Shown here: positions 51,080-61,332 of the stretch, one piece after another
Layout: each line of letters opens with the position of its first letter
Position numbering within the stretch: position 1 is the first letter of the stretch
NCBI GenBank assembly: GCA_037833965.1
Contig: AP031354.1
Span: 13,680,001-13,744,000, forward strand
DNA from: Marchantia polymorpha subsp. ruderalis
Lineage: Eukaryota > Streptophyta > Marchantiopsida > Marchantiales > Marchantiaceae
Length of the DNA stretch: 64,000 nt
Direction: 5' to 3'
The notes under the pieces: model-generated
Seen by the model: only the letters and a program-made list of their open reading frames with translations
Database searches by the model: none
Told to the model about the DNA's origin: nothing
Position numbers and translations under genes: made by a program

Positions 51080-51500
51080 GCAAGAACGAAGCTTCAGGGC
51101 TGAAATATTCAACAGAGGACAGGGTTGGATCAAAATGCATGTGCAAAAAGCAGAGAAGGCGGTGGCATGACTGGTGGCACCAGGGCTGAAATATTCAACT
51201 GAGGACGGAGGTGTGATCAAAATGCGTGTTCAAAAAGCAGAGAAGGCGGTGGCATGACTGTCGGCACCAGGTGCAGTCAAGAAGCCCAAGCAAGAACGAA
51301 GTTTCTGGGCTGAACAGGGTTGGATCAAAATGCGTGTTCAAAAAACAGAGAAGGTGGTGGCATGACTGTCGGCACAAGGTGCAGTCAAGAAGCCCAAGCA
51401 AGAACGAAGTTTCAGGGCTGAACTTTTCAACTAAGTACAGGGTTGGATCAAAATGCGTATTCAAAAAGCAGAGAAGGCGGTGGCATGACTCTCATGAACC
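51080..51500 (+). repeat. Irregular tandem repeat, four copies
   Basis: A core GATCAAAATGC ... CAGAGAAGG ... GGTGGCATGACT starts at about 51128, 51215, 51322 and 51446, giving spacings of 87, 107 and 124 bases because an extra segment containing GTGCAGTCAAGAAGCCCAAG is present between some copies. Copies are about 90% alike by eye. The repeated frames on both strands are a by-product. Confidence 0.85.
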
Positions 51501-52628
51501 TTGCAGTAGAGTCATTGTATTTTTCAACTAACGTTCCACAAGAAATATAGAAAGTGTTCGAAAGTGCAAGAGAGTCCTTGTGTTATCAATGACAGTGCAA
51601 GATACTTTCCACCTATAAACTTGTGAGAGCAAAAGAGATTTCTGTTCATCTATTTGAAAAGTGTGCATGAAATAATTGTGTATCAACTACATACTTTAGT
51701 AAAAAAATTGTAAAACTCTCTTAAACGTAAAGCCATGTAAAAGTGTATAATCCAAGATATTCAAACGTACAAAGTAGAATGTTCTGTGTAACCAAAGAAG
51801 AAAAAGTCACTAAGTACTTTCAGAATCAACTCGCTTGTACTCTTTTCTGTTTACAGAACTTCCTACAAATAGTTGTATCCAATCGAACCTGAGTGAGTGA
51901 GGAACTTGGCATTCAGTCGTTATCTCGGTTATGACTGATTACCGTTTAAATTTATTAGTATAGTTGTACCATTCAAGTATACTGAAACAATCGACAAAAT
52001 GAAGAGTTAAATCTTTTGAAGAAATTAGAAAATCTTATGATGATCCTAAAACTGAAATTGACATCCTAAAATTCAGATTCGATTTTCAGATTAAAACCAA
52101 TTAAAAAATTCTTGAATTGCAAACTGTGTAACAAATTTTACTTGAATATGCTACCCAAAAAAATCTAAATTGGCATTTTTTTTTTTAAATAACACTTATT
52201 TTTACTTCAATATTAAACCAAATCATGCGAATTTTAACAAATTAAAACAACCTCCATTAGATTGCAAAAAAACCAACTGATTATTTAATAGATTCTCATA
52301 TTTTTATTTGATTTGAAACTTTTTAGAATTTCGAACTTGATTTTATGAAAGAAAAATGACTGGACTCACCACAAACCTTAGCATAAGCCTCATATGAACG
52401 TAAATTACAATGGAAAATAGGAATGAATGTGATCATGATTGGAGTAGCACCTAAGGCTCAGCCAAAAATTCTGATTTTGGCTACTAGGAAGAGTGAGTCG
52501 GCCCAAAAGGTAAAATTCGTTATGAAATAGAAATGGTTGTTTTGCTCGACCATAACTAAGGGCCAACCCAGGAAAGAACGAAATTTGTATATCTGTACTT
52601 TTTCTATTTTAGCTGAACTCGGATGTAG
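51501..52628. other. AT-rich interval before the retrotransposon
   Basis: No frame resembling a gene. Position 52010-52420 is AT-rich. The left insertion edge of the element, if intact, lies near 52629. Confidence 0.4.
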
Positions 52629-52741
52629 GCTGTCGTGCGACTCAGTATCGCCATACATCATACATCGCTGACATGCTCTACTCACAACTCACACATACAT
52701 ACACAAGGAACGAGAGTGTCCACACACAAAGGTATCACAAC
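52629..52741 (-). repeat. LTR fragment abutting the 3' LTR
   Basis: Bases 52629-52742 are repeated essentially unchanged at 52987-53100, an offset of 358. The sequence to the left of 52629 does not match the corresponding part of the neighbouring LTR. It therefore looks like a truncated LTR copy joined head to tail with the full one. Confidence 0.55.
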
Positions 52742-53099
52742 TAAAATCAGTGTCGAAACACAAGTACACAGAGAGTCGAGCCAAACTCACTACTCGTAGG
52801 TAGACTAAAAGTCGAAGCTTAGGGGAAAAACCCCGACGCGTAAGGCTCAACTCGAAGAACTGACAGTTCTTCGAGCTCGCCTCGAATATATTCCTGGAAG
52901 GTGTCGACTCCATCCAACGTTCCCCAACTCCAACTCAAACTCAACATGTCTCCACTCAAATCGACCCAACGTCTCGAGCCATGACAGCTGTCGTGCGACT
53001 CAGTATCGCCATACATCATACATCGCTGACATGCTCTACTCACAACTCACACATACATACACAAGGAACGAGAGTGTCCACACACAAAGGTATCACAAC
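52742..53099 (-). repeat. Probable 3' LTR of the gypsy element, about 358 bases
   Basis: On the minus strand it would begin TGTGATACC, just after a purine run (AGGGGGG), and end near CTGATTTTAGT. Its length is inferred from the 358-base spacing of the direct repeat at its two ends. A 245-base part (52742-52986) recurs at 61333-61577 with about eight mismatches counted by eye. The exact ends are uncertain by a few bases. Confidence 0.6.
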
Positions 53100-53102
53100 T
53101 CG

Positions 53103-53109
53103 CCCCCCT
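53103..53109 (-). other. Polypurine tract
   Basis: AGGGGGG on the minus strand lies immediately upstream of the 3' LTR, where the plus-strand primer of LTR elements is expected. Confidence 0.4.
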
Positions 53110-53258
53110 AGCTGGCGGTTAGGTCCCTCTGACTCCCAGGTAGCCCTATCTACAACTACATGCTATGCACCTTCGTGGGTGCGCGAACCAGTAGGCCGGG
53201 TGCTATGTCGCCCCATCGTTAGTCGCCTATCTGCAGTTCATAACATGTGAAGATCAAG

Positions 53259-53792
53259 TCATCTACCCTCTGAAGTACATCGAGGACAAACCCACCGTCC
53301 AGTAGGAACAACATCGATAGGTGGAGTCAAGCACGACATGTGCCATCCCCTATAACACCTATCACACACCAACATATGGGCCGCCTGATCAGTTGACCCA
53401 CATAACATGCACCTCAAGCCGGCACGTACAATCGCCAAGCTTGGGTCCATATTACCATCCACGTTTGGGAGGTGGCATGGCACACAGTTGCGCACATGAT
53501 CCTTCCAAACGACACCGTCACGACCCTCCAACATGAGAACTCCAGAAGGTAACACCTCTCGCACTCGCAAGATAGTGCGTCCTGCCGTCACATCCAACGT
53601 AGTCAGTGCAGTCTGCTGTAGATAGACGTAGTCTCCCACGCGGAACCTACGAATCGATGGTCGATAACCTCCTCCTCGAATAGTTGCATACCACAACGTA
53701 TCTCGGTGCTGAGCAATCGCAAGGTTCTCAAACGCTGCAGGCATAACTCTCCAAAAGAGCACTGCACGTTGAGAACACACTCTTACCCACAT
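53259..53792 (-). pseudogene. Integrase C-terminal region with PHD finger
   Basis: 177 codons. The first part is the integrase C-terminal region: after the frameshift it runs through WYATIRGGGYRPSIRRFRVG and DYVYLQQTALTTLDV, resembling the small beta-barrel of gypsy integrases, with a segment like ILRVREVLPSGVLMLEGRDG. The last 50 or so residues (about 53262-53412) form a PHD zinc finger of C4HC3 spacing: CMLC, CDRC, GWHMSC and CPRC, with the conserved Trp in GRWVCPRC. PHD fingers usually read histone H3 tails, so this could direct insertion, as chromodomains do in other gypsy elements; that is inference. It is separated from the integrase core by a one-base frameshift near 53815. Confidence 0.85.
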
Positions 53793-53950
53793 ATCTGGAT
53801 CATCAAGGTCACCACCTCGCTAGACTCACGACGAATCGCTGCAGGCAAGTCTGGATCTCGGCCGTACAATAGAAAATATGGTGAAAACGAAGCCAAGTAT
53901 GCTTGACGACTGAATCGAAATCCCATGGCCAACCATGGTAACTGAATATT

Positions 53951-54694
53951 TCAGTTCCCAAGATGCCCCTTCTGTAGGTCATACTTGCGCAACGCTCTCT
54001 TCACCGTCTGTACCATCCGCTCAGCCAACCCATCCGCCTCTAGATGATCTCGGGAAGTAGTCCAGTGATCAATCAGCGTCTTGTCACACAAGACCTGAAA
54101 CTCACCCTGAAACTCTGTCCCCTGATCGGTCAACACCTCAGCTGGTGCACCAAAGTGACTAAGTACCCTGTCAAGGAAAGCAAATGCTACTCCCTCACTC
54201 GCCTTGTCAGGTAATGCCACCAACTCAATCCACTTGGAGAAATGCTCCACCATCACTAACACATACCGATGATGTCGTGTAGTCAAAGGTAGTGGTCCAG
54301 CAAAGTCCAAACTCCAACGGTAACCCAATCCCATGATAGGTAAGGGATGTAACTCTGGTGTCGGGGCATTGAACGATGCCCTCACTCGATCACAAACCAT
54401 GCAACGTGATACCAACTGCTGCACCTGCGTATGCATACCACGCCACCAATACTGACCTAGGAGTAAGCTGTACGTACGCTTCACTCCAAAGTGTCCCAAC
54501 TCCTCATGAGCATGCCTCACAATGCGTGCTCTCTGAGTTGGATGCGGTACTACCCGTACCCTACCGTCCTCCCACACTCGGAGAACATGTGCTCCCTCCA
54601 ATCGATATCTCTTCGCCCTCTGGAGAACACGATCTTGCTCCTTGACACCCACTGTGCCTGGCACCATACTGGTCCGTAGGAACTCCAACACCAA
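53951..54694 (-). pseudogene. Integrase: zinc-binding and catalytic core
   Basis: 247 codons. The N-terminal HHCC zinc-binding module is visible as HAHEELGHFG ... CMVCDR. The catalytic core shows its first Asp in WSLDFAGPLP, its second in LTDQGTEFQG, and the third acidic residue in the downstream EADGLAERMVQT segment, so the D,D(35)E triad looks intact. The frame ends at a TGA at 53951-53953, after which the same reading frame stays open for about 45 codons before the frameshift near 53815. The stop at 54716 separates it from RNase H. Confidence 0.9.
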
Positions 54695-54715
54695 CGCATC
54701 ATCGTGAACATCACG

Positions 54716-55327
54716 CTAGTCCACACCACCATCCTCAACCTCAGGATCCGAAGACTGACTATCTACTCTCTGACTAGAGTAAGATGTCAAGTGGTCCTCA
54801 CTGCTAGAGGCCCCACAAAACCAACACATGAAGGCCGATGCATGCCAACCGGGCACCATCTCCTCATCAACCTCACCATGCCACCTAGTTCCAGTGTCAT
54901 CCTCCTGGCTAGTGCATGGGTTCCGACTCAAACCGTCGGCATCCAGGTTCGCAACTCCAGGCCTATGCACCACCTGAAAGTCGTACTCCTGTAAGATGAG
55001 AGCCCACCGTGCAAGCTTCCCAGTGAGCTTGTCAGACTCCATCAACCACTTGAGCGGTTGATGATCGGTAACAAGGGTAAACTGCGTACCAAACAAGTAA
55101 CACCTGAAGTGTGCCACAGCCCACACCGCTGCCAAACACTCTCCCTCGTACGAACTATACCGCGACTCTGCTGCATTGTTCGAACGACTAGCGTACGCAA
55201 TCACAAACTCCTTGCCCTCATCATCACACTGCGTCAACACCGCTCCAAGTCCCAACATACTCCAATCAGTGTGCAACTGGTATGGTCGACCTCTGATAGG
55301 TCTCCTCAAGATGGGAGCGGCCATCAA
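54716..55327 (-). pseudogene. RNase H domain of the gypsy polyprotein
   Basis: 203 codons in the same frame as its neighbours. It contains the RT-RNase H pattern of gypsy elements: PYQLHTDWSMLGLGAVL, AYASRSNNAAESRYSSYEGE, LVTDHQPLKWLM and the closing GVANLDADGLSR, with the four acidic catalytic positions present. The linker toward integrase is acidic and ends at a TAG (54716-54718). Upstream the frame is open back to the TGA at 55367. Confidence 0.9.
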
Positions 55328-55366
55328 CCTGGCCTTGAGCTCAACAAAAGCTCTCTCCTGCTCATC

Positions 55367-56452
55367 TCACCATTGCCACTCCTGATCCGACTTCAGCAAC
55401 TGGTTCAAAGGCTTCGCTATAGCACTGAATCCCTTCACATATCTCCGGTAATAGTTCGCCAAACCCATGAATGCACGAACTCTACTCACATCCGCTGGAC
55501 GAGAAATGCATGCAATAGCCTCCACCTTTGCCTGCTGACTCCCAAACCACCTCGCAGCATCCAACAACACTGCTGATCCAATCCATGTCCTGACCTCATG
55601 GACACTCGCCATCAACTGGGCCCGAGTGTCACCCAACAATGGTACGTTCTCTAGAATGTATGCGGGAGAACGTGTCTGCTGCTCCTGGAGATGACGTAAC
55701 ACTCGTAGCATCTCCCAAAACATCCGAGATCTCGGGTCATGTAACCCTGCTCCATGCCCAGCGCGTGTGTGCCCCTGACATGGCCATCCCGCAATCACCA
55801 AATCAATGTGTCCAACTCGATCGAGGTCTGGCGCCCCCAGCAATGAAATGTCTGCAGGCAACGCCTTCTGGTATCCTCGAACAGCTGATCGCGGCAACAA
55901 CAAAGGAAAACGCTGCATCAACTGTGTAACATGTCGTGAAGAAACCCGACGTGCAGTCTCGTCCTTCTCCACGTACAAGTATCTACGTACAAGAATACCT
56001 GACAGCAACAGAGCAGCCAAACCCGTGCTGATCCCTCCAAAAAGATCCAGCAAACAAACACCCTCTGGTGAATACTCCCATACGATAGGTGTAGTAACTA
56101 ATGGTGATAGGGTGCTAAGACCACATACTAGCCGACCATTTGAGACTCGCTCTGCCTCTGCTGGTAAAGAGGCCTCACTCCAAGCCTTCTTCACCAACCT
56201 ATCAGCCTCCTGCTGTAATGCGTGGCAAGAATCCCAAAGTGGAACATCCAAAGATGATGACACTGCCGCTGCGAGACTCATCATCTCCTCCACCTCCTCA
56301 TAGACTGGAGTATCCTCGGCTGACCTGTTCCCCTCCAACAAGTCATCAGGCCATGTGAGCACTCCACTGAAACCCGCAATAGAGGCTAAAACTGCAGGAG
56401 AAGATCCAAGAGGTCGATCTCGAGAAATGAACCTCACAGGCAGCTTACTCAT
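55367..56452 (-). pseudogene. DNMT3-like C5 cytosine methyltransferase domain fused to reverse transcriptase thumb
   Basis: 361 codons. About 110 residues of linker are followed by a C5 methyltransferase domain: motif I LLDLFGGISTGLAALL (residues 134-149), an SAM-contact-like YVEKDETARR, motif IV AGWPCQGHT with catalytic Cys225 (about 55780), and motif VI ENV (268-270). The ISTG in motif I is closest to the IATG of DNMT3 proteins. After LLDAARW (about 55550) the domain stops without motifs VIII to X and the sequence passes directly into KVEAIACISRP and RAFMGLANYYRRYVKGFS, the thumb of gypsy reverse transcriptase. Fingers, palm and YxDD are missing. A single TAG (56495-56497) separates it from gag-protease in the same frame. 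Domain identification is secure; activity in this copy is not expected. Confidence 0.9.
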
Positions 56453-56494
56453 ACGTCCATCACCGGACTCCCAACCAAGGCGATAAGCTGCCGT

Positions 56495-58912
56495 CTACGT
56501 CCAATAATCCATCCGAAATCCCATCGGATATAACACCGCTCCACCAACAAGCACATCATATGACTCTGCTGATGTAACCACCGCTCGAACTCCAAACTGC
56601 GAGCTATCCTGAGCATGACCATGCCTCAACTGCACTGATATGCGCTCTCTGGTCATCCTGTAAGACCTGTCGCTGGTGCCACCGAGTGATGTCTGAATCT
56701 GGAACGGACAAGGCTCCAACTCGGACCTCCGAACTCCCAAACTAATGCAGGCAATCTTGCCCAACATCAAAGGCTGTGCACCAGAATCCAGCAACACTCT
56801 GGCTGGGACATACACCTGCCCTGTAGCACTCACCAAGCGAAATACCCCGCTCCGGTTGTCCACCATACACACACTAGGGACAACCCTCTCCCGATCAATG
56901 GCTGGTCGGGTTGGCAAGGACTCCATCCGTGCCGCTGCCGCCTGCCATGTCGACTCATCGCTCGATGAAGTCGTAGAGGATAGCTCCTCACCAATAGTCT
57001 CGCCTATGTCGGCACTTGTAGCAGGGATACTCCCACGTTCACACAACGTGGCTGCTGCACGAAAAACCCGAGCCAAGTCAATCCCAGAGTCCATCAGCTC
57101 CATAGCTGAAAATAATGGAGATCTCATCACTGAGCTAGCCATCCGCGTCACTGCCCTAGATGGTGTGTCCGTGTCCACCACACGTGACGTAGATGTCTCA
57201 GTCCTCCCACTAAGGCCACTAGGTGGTACAGGTCTCATGGATGAAGTACTGCCCACCTCTGACAGCAAAAACGACTGGGGAAGTCTGACCTGACGCCCAC
57301 CCTCACCCCTCTGAGGATCCAACTCCCCTGTCGCACCGCGTGGCTCTAGAGCTCGAGCTGCACCTCTAGTCACTGCAACCGATGCCTCCACCTGTGCTGC
57401 ACTCGCTAGATAAGGGAAATCCTCTTCCTCGTAAGAGATGGAAGTGCTCGCCCCAGAACTCGCCATAGCAGCAAGCCTCTGCTCCAACTGCTCAATACGA
57501 GCAGCCATCGCGCTCTCTATAGCCGAAGTAGCACTCGCTACAGGACGTCCAACTACACCGGCACCTCGACCACCTCTACCAGCACGGCCACCTCGACCTC
57601 GAGAAGCATCACCACCACGACCTCTACCACCAGATGTCAACTCTGGATGAAGATCAAAACATCGATCTCGAGTATGACCTGCTCGACCACAGTGGTCACA
57701 CACCACCTGTGCTGAATGGGGTCTGGCCTGTGAACTCCGACCTCCGGCCTCCTGGGGACAATCTCTCCGCAGATGATCCCCTCCACATGTCCAACATGCT
57801 GGTCCCTGCTGCTGGCCAGCAAACGACGGCACTGGTGCACGTGCCCCTGTATCTCTAGCGGCCGTCTGGTGTCGTGTCTGCACTCCGCGACCCCCACCAC
57901 TACCACCACCAAAGGGTCTAGACTGTGCCGTGCTCTGCGGGACACGAGAGGTAGTGGCTGCGTCTCTAGCGAATGAAGAAGTCACCACTCTCTCCTCCAC
58001 TATGTTAAGCTCAATCTTCTCAGAAAGAGCAAACACATAGGCCAATGTCGGTGACGCATCGCTCAAGAGAGTAGCATCCCGAACCCTCCGCCGTAGCTCT
58101 CTGTCCAGTATCCTGTACCAATACTGGACCGCCTGTGCCTCAGTTACACCGTGAGTAACTGAGATCAACCGCCGCATACGAGTGTATGGCTCCCGAAGAC
58201 TCTCACCAGTCTTCCGCTCAAACTCCTGGAGACTCCTCAACTTCTCCGTCCTCACCCCCTGATAGTTCTTCCTCAACCTCTTGAAGAACTCAGGAATGGG
58301 GCTGAACGAAGGTACGCAAGTAGTCTCTCCATTCGTGCTGGCAACGCCAACAGCACCGCTGGTGGTACCTGCTCCACTAATACCATCGGTGATGCTACCA
58401 CTCGCACCTCCACTGGTACCAACAACACCCTGGGTGATCGACGTATAGTTTGGAGACCAATGACGCCTCCATGCGTCAATCTCCACAGCATACTCTCTCC
58501 CAAACTCATGGTAGTCATCCATGGGAGGCCCCTCTAGATGCTGAAACAACCCCTTCCATGCAAAGAAGGGTGTAAACAACGTGGGGTTACGCAAGAACTG
58601 CATATCGCACCACGTGTCAAACTCCTGGATGAAATTATCCAACTCAATGGTGCCCACTGCACCAGAGTACCGCCGTGGGCCCTTCATGGCCCCGTACATA
58701 CCGTCCATGTCCCTAGTCCACGAGTGTGGGGCCCTAGATGATATCACCACCAAAGATCCGCTATCTGCCACACCCCGCGCCTCTACAACCACTGATGCGC
58801 TAGGATGAGGTAGCCGATAGCTCAACCCACTCCGCGTAAATCCTCCACGGTCCTCAACGGAACCCCCAAACTCCTCCGTGATGACTGACTCACCAATCTG
58901 CACCACTGCCAC
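56495..58912 (-). CDS. Gag-protease of the gypsy element
   Basis: An intact frame of 805 residues. The middle part holds the capsid-type region (WYRILDRELRRRVRDA and similar). Two CCHC zinc knuckles follow, CWTCGGDHLRRDC and CDHCGRAGHTRDRC, then an Arg/Gly-rich stretch (RGRGGDASRGRGGRAGRGG). A long Ser/Thr/Glu-rich linker leads to a retropepsin near the end with the active-site LLDSGAQPLML (about 56780-56800). The frame ends at a TAG, but the same frame is open immediately downstream into the methyltransferase part, so the ancestral product was probably a single Gag-Pol polyprotein. Start chosen at the first ATG of the open frame. Confidence 0.9.
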   Translation of the reverse strand: MAVVQIGESVITEEFGGSVEDRGGFTRSGLSYRLPHPSASVVVEARGVADSGSLVVISSRAPHSWTRDMDGMYGAMKGPRRYSGAVGTIELDNFIQEFDTWCDMQFLRNPTLFTPFFAWKGLFQHLEGPPMDDYHEFGREYAVEIDAWRRHWSPNYTSITQGVVGTSGGASGSITDGISGAGTTSGAVGVASTNGETTCVPSFSPIPEFFKRLRKNYQGVRTEKLRSLQEFERKTGESLREPYTRMRRLISVTHGVTEAQAVQYWYRILDRELRRRVRDATLLSDASPTLAYVFALSEKIELNIVEERVVTSSFARDAATTSRVPQSTAQSRPFGGGSGGGRGVQTRHQTAARDTGARAPVPSFAGQQQGPACWTCGGDHLRRDCPQEAGGRSSQARPHSAQVVCDHCGRAGHTRDRCFDLHPELTSGGRGRGGDASRGRGGRAGRGGRGAGVVGRPVASATSAIESAMAARIEQLEQRLAAMASSGASTSISYEEEDFPYLASAAQVEASVAVTRGAARALEPRGATGELDPQRGEGGRQVRLPQSFLLSEVGSTSSMRPVPPSGLSGRTETSTSRVVDTDTPSRAVTRMASSVMRSPLFSAMELMDSGIDLARVFRAAATLCERGSIPATSADIGETIGEELSSTTSSSDESTWQAAAARMESLPTRPAIDRERVVPSVCMVDNRSGVFRLVSATGQVYVPARVLLDSGAQPLMLGKIACISLGVRRSELEPCPFQIQTSLGGTSDRSYRMTRERISVQLRHGHAQDSSQFGVRAVVTSAESYDVLVGGAVLYPMGFRMDYWT

Positions 58913-59405
58913 AACTCCACCTGCCCTCGTCCCTGCACTGACCTGCTCTAGCCCTACTGACTATGGGTATGGGCAACCTAACCTGTCATCACCGCAAGAA
59001 GACTCTCATGGTCCACTGGTCATCACTCCAGTCTCACCATGAGAGAAACAAAGATAGGCACCGGTGATCAAATCCAGCCGCACTATCGACAGCACACTGG
59101 AGTAAAACTACTCCAGAAATCAACGTCAACCCAGACATGGGCGCGCATCAAGAAGCCAGACTGGAGAGGATCCAAACACAAGCAAACAGCTAGCAACGAC
59201 TCTCCAGCCGAAATGAAACACAGCACAGAACAACACAACACACGGGACATCGCCTCGCATCGCGACCCCGAGTCGAACTCCATCGCCTCCTCTCATCTTC
59301 CAACTCCCGCGCCTGCAACGCTATCTCGCTCATCCTGTCGCAAAAAAATAATGACCTCCAAGCCGAGCTATCCCATACTTCACCTCATACCTCCACTTCA
59401 CACTA

Positions 59406-59519
59406 CAAATAGAGGCGTCGAATATAACAAATATGAAAAGCCTATCTACCCTAACTGTTTGCCAAATAGAGGCGTTGAATATAACAAATATGAAAAGCCT
59501 ATCTACCCTAACTGTTTGC
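59406..59519. repeat. 57-base tandem duplication
   Basis: The unit starting CAAATAGAGGCG occurs at 59406-59462 and again at 59463-59519 with one mismatch (GTCGAAT versus GTTGAAT). It lies in the leader of the retrotransposon. Confidence 0.9.
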
Positions 59520-59620
59520 CATAGAAAAAAAAACAAAATAGAGATAAAGCAATAGTTTTACAACCGACAAACCATAGTAAGTGAGACGAGTACAAATTCT
59601 CAATCTCTTCAGAATATTTT

Positions 59621-59690
59621 CCTTTTTTTTTTTTTTTTTTTTTTTCTCTCTCGCTTTTCCTCTTCCTCTCCTTCCTTCCTTCCTTCCTTT
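59621..59690. repeat. Poly-T and pyrimidine microsatellite
   Basis: A run of about two dozen T is followed by CTCTCTC and repeated TTCC units. This is simple-sequence DNA; on the minus strand it is an A-rich purine tract. Confidence 0.9.
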
Positions 59691-61332
59691 TTGTCTCTCT
59701 TGTCAACTCACATTGACTTCAGCAAAGACAATTCTGTCCGACGAATTTACAAGCCTCCCTACAAATTCGGTTTGTAAAGAGCCACTATACTACTCCTGTT
59801 GATTAAACTTTCTACTACTATAATCTCAGGAACTCTAACTTACAAGAATTGTAGTTGAATATTCATCCTAGATACCTGGATACTGAACTGAGAATACATT
59901 GGATATCAACGTGACTACTGAACTGAGGAAAGTATATGAAAACTCTGCTATAGCTTGTTGTTAGACCAAAAGACTGTATAAAGATGATTCTTCATCGAAT
60001 AGGAGTCCTTAGACCCTCAACCTAAACCCCAAATGTTGAATACCCTACACAAGTTGAGGTACACCTGAGGATTTAAAGATCTACTCATCGTGCAATCACT
60101 GACCTTGGTCAGATATTAAACAAGTCCAAAATCTAAAAGCCATTTCGGATCATCTGCATGGTTACAATCTGCACCTCAACTAATACCACCACCTCTCCGG
60201 CCGTGACAGCGTATCAATACGTTTGCGCATACAAACATTTCAACTGATACTGCCATCGTGATTGCCCCAACCACTATCACTGTCCTCGGTTGAATAAGGC
60301 TAGAGTTCACGACGGTGCGCCCCTCAGAGCAGACTCTTCCGCATATAACTAAACAGCTCGTTTGTCCGGACGGACAGCGTCTCTGCGAAAACTGGTGTTT
60401 CATGAGGTCTTTTCATGCGAGTAGATACGTATCTTGAAACAAGTACACAACGCACTTTGGATTCAGACAAGCCGCGCCGGGCGAAACGAAAGTGATGTTC
60501 TTCGTCTCACAAGCTTCGGATCGTATTTTTCTAAACGTCGGCATTGCAGCTTTGAGGTAAATTAGTCTTCGAAGAGATGAGCATGTGTATCACATGACCC
60601 GACCTCAACTTGAGTTGGAGGTCCATCGTGCACTATAGATGGAGAGCTCCATGCGCTGTAAGAGATTCTTCCGCCTCCACAGAGACCAGCCTTGAACAAC
60701 CTCGGAACGACATCAGGTATGGCCTCCAACATCCGTATGCGCAAATACGGACCCTCTCGTCTCTTTGAGACACAACTTGGCAATCGGAATACAGAGTGTG
60801 CTGTATTTCTCAGAAAGGCCCAACGTACAAGTCTAAAGCTGACTGTACAGCACTCTTGACCGCAAGCACACCTCTGAATGCTTTCGTATCAGCAACTCCT
60901 GCGCAACAACATCAGATCCTCTCCCGACCTTTAGACCTAAACCGGCGGAGAGGAAGAAGGCCAAATCTACTCTTCACAGGGTAAATTCTCTCCACATTCG
61001 GGGGCTAATAGTCCGCGACGTCAAAGCAGTCATATTCTTCCCTCTGTCCACAAGACCATGTGGAGAAACCTCCAAACAAAGCAGCACAACTTTCGCAGAA
61101 CTCGGAGTCATCACAGTGCGAACTTTTGGAAGATGATGCCCAAAGCAACGTCGACTGAGAGGAATTACCGTACCCGACTACGCTCGAGCCACGGCAGTCT
61201 GGCATCTAGGAAAGATAGATTCACATTCGCGCAGCATCAGCCAGCCTCATCACTTGGTGAAGGTCCGCGACGTTAAACGGAGTGATCACTACAACGTCCC
61301 TCGACGCCTCCGAGTAAAATGAGTTCTTCGAG

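Larger units (their letters stand above)
58913..61332 (-). other. Probable 5' leader of the retrotransposon
   Basis: About 2.4 kb between gag and the right LTR fragment. It contains a 57-base tandem duplication, a poly-T/pyrimidine run and no recognisable protein. I could not recognise a tRNA primer-binding site next to the right LTR fragment, so part of this may be unrelated or inserted sequence. Confidence 0.35.

Noticed and set aside
51080..51500. Repeats with spacer-like gaps, considered as a CRISPR array
   Set aside because: Unit lengths and gaps are irregular, gaps are themselves partly repeated, and the setting is a plant nuclear genome.
56053..56452. The methyltransferase as a separate host gene next to a transposon
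   Set aside because: It shares one reading frame and strand with gag-protease before it and RT thumb, RNase H and integrase after it, with only single stop codons between.
59621..59690. Poly-T run considered as the poly-A tail of a minus-strand LINE or processed pseudogene
   Set aside because: It continues into a pyrimidine microsatellite and no LINE or processed gene lies beside it.
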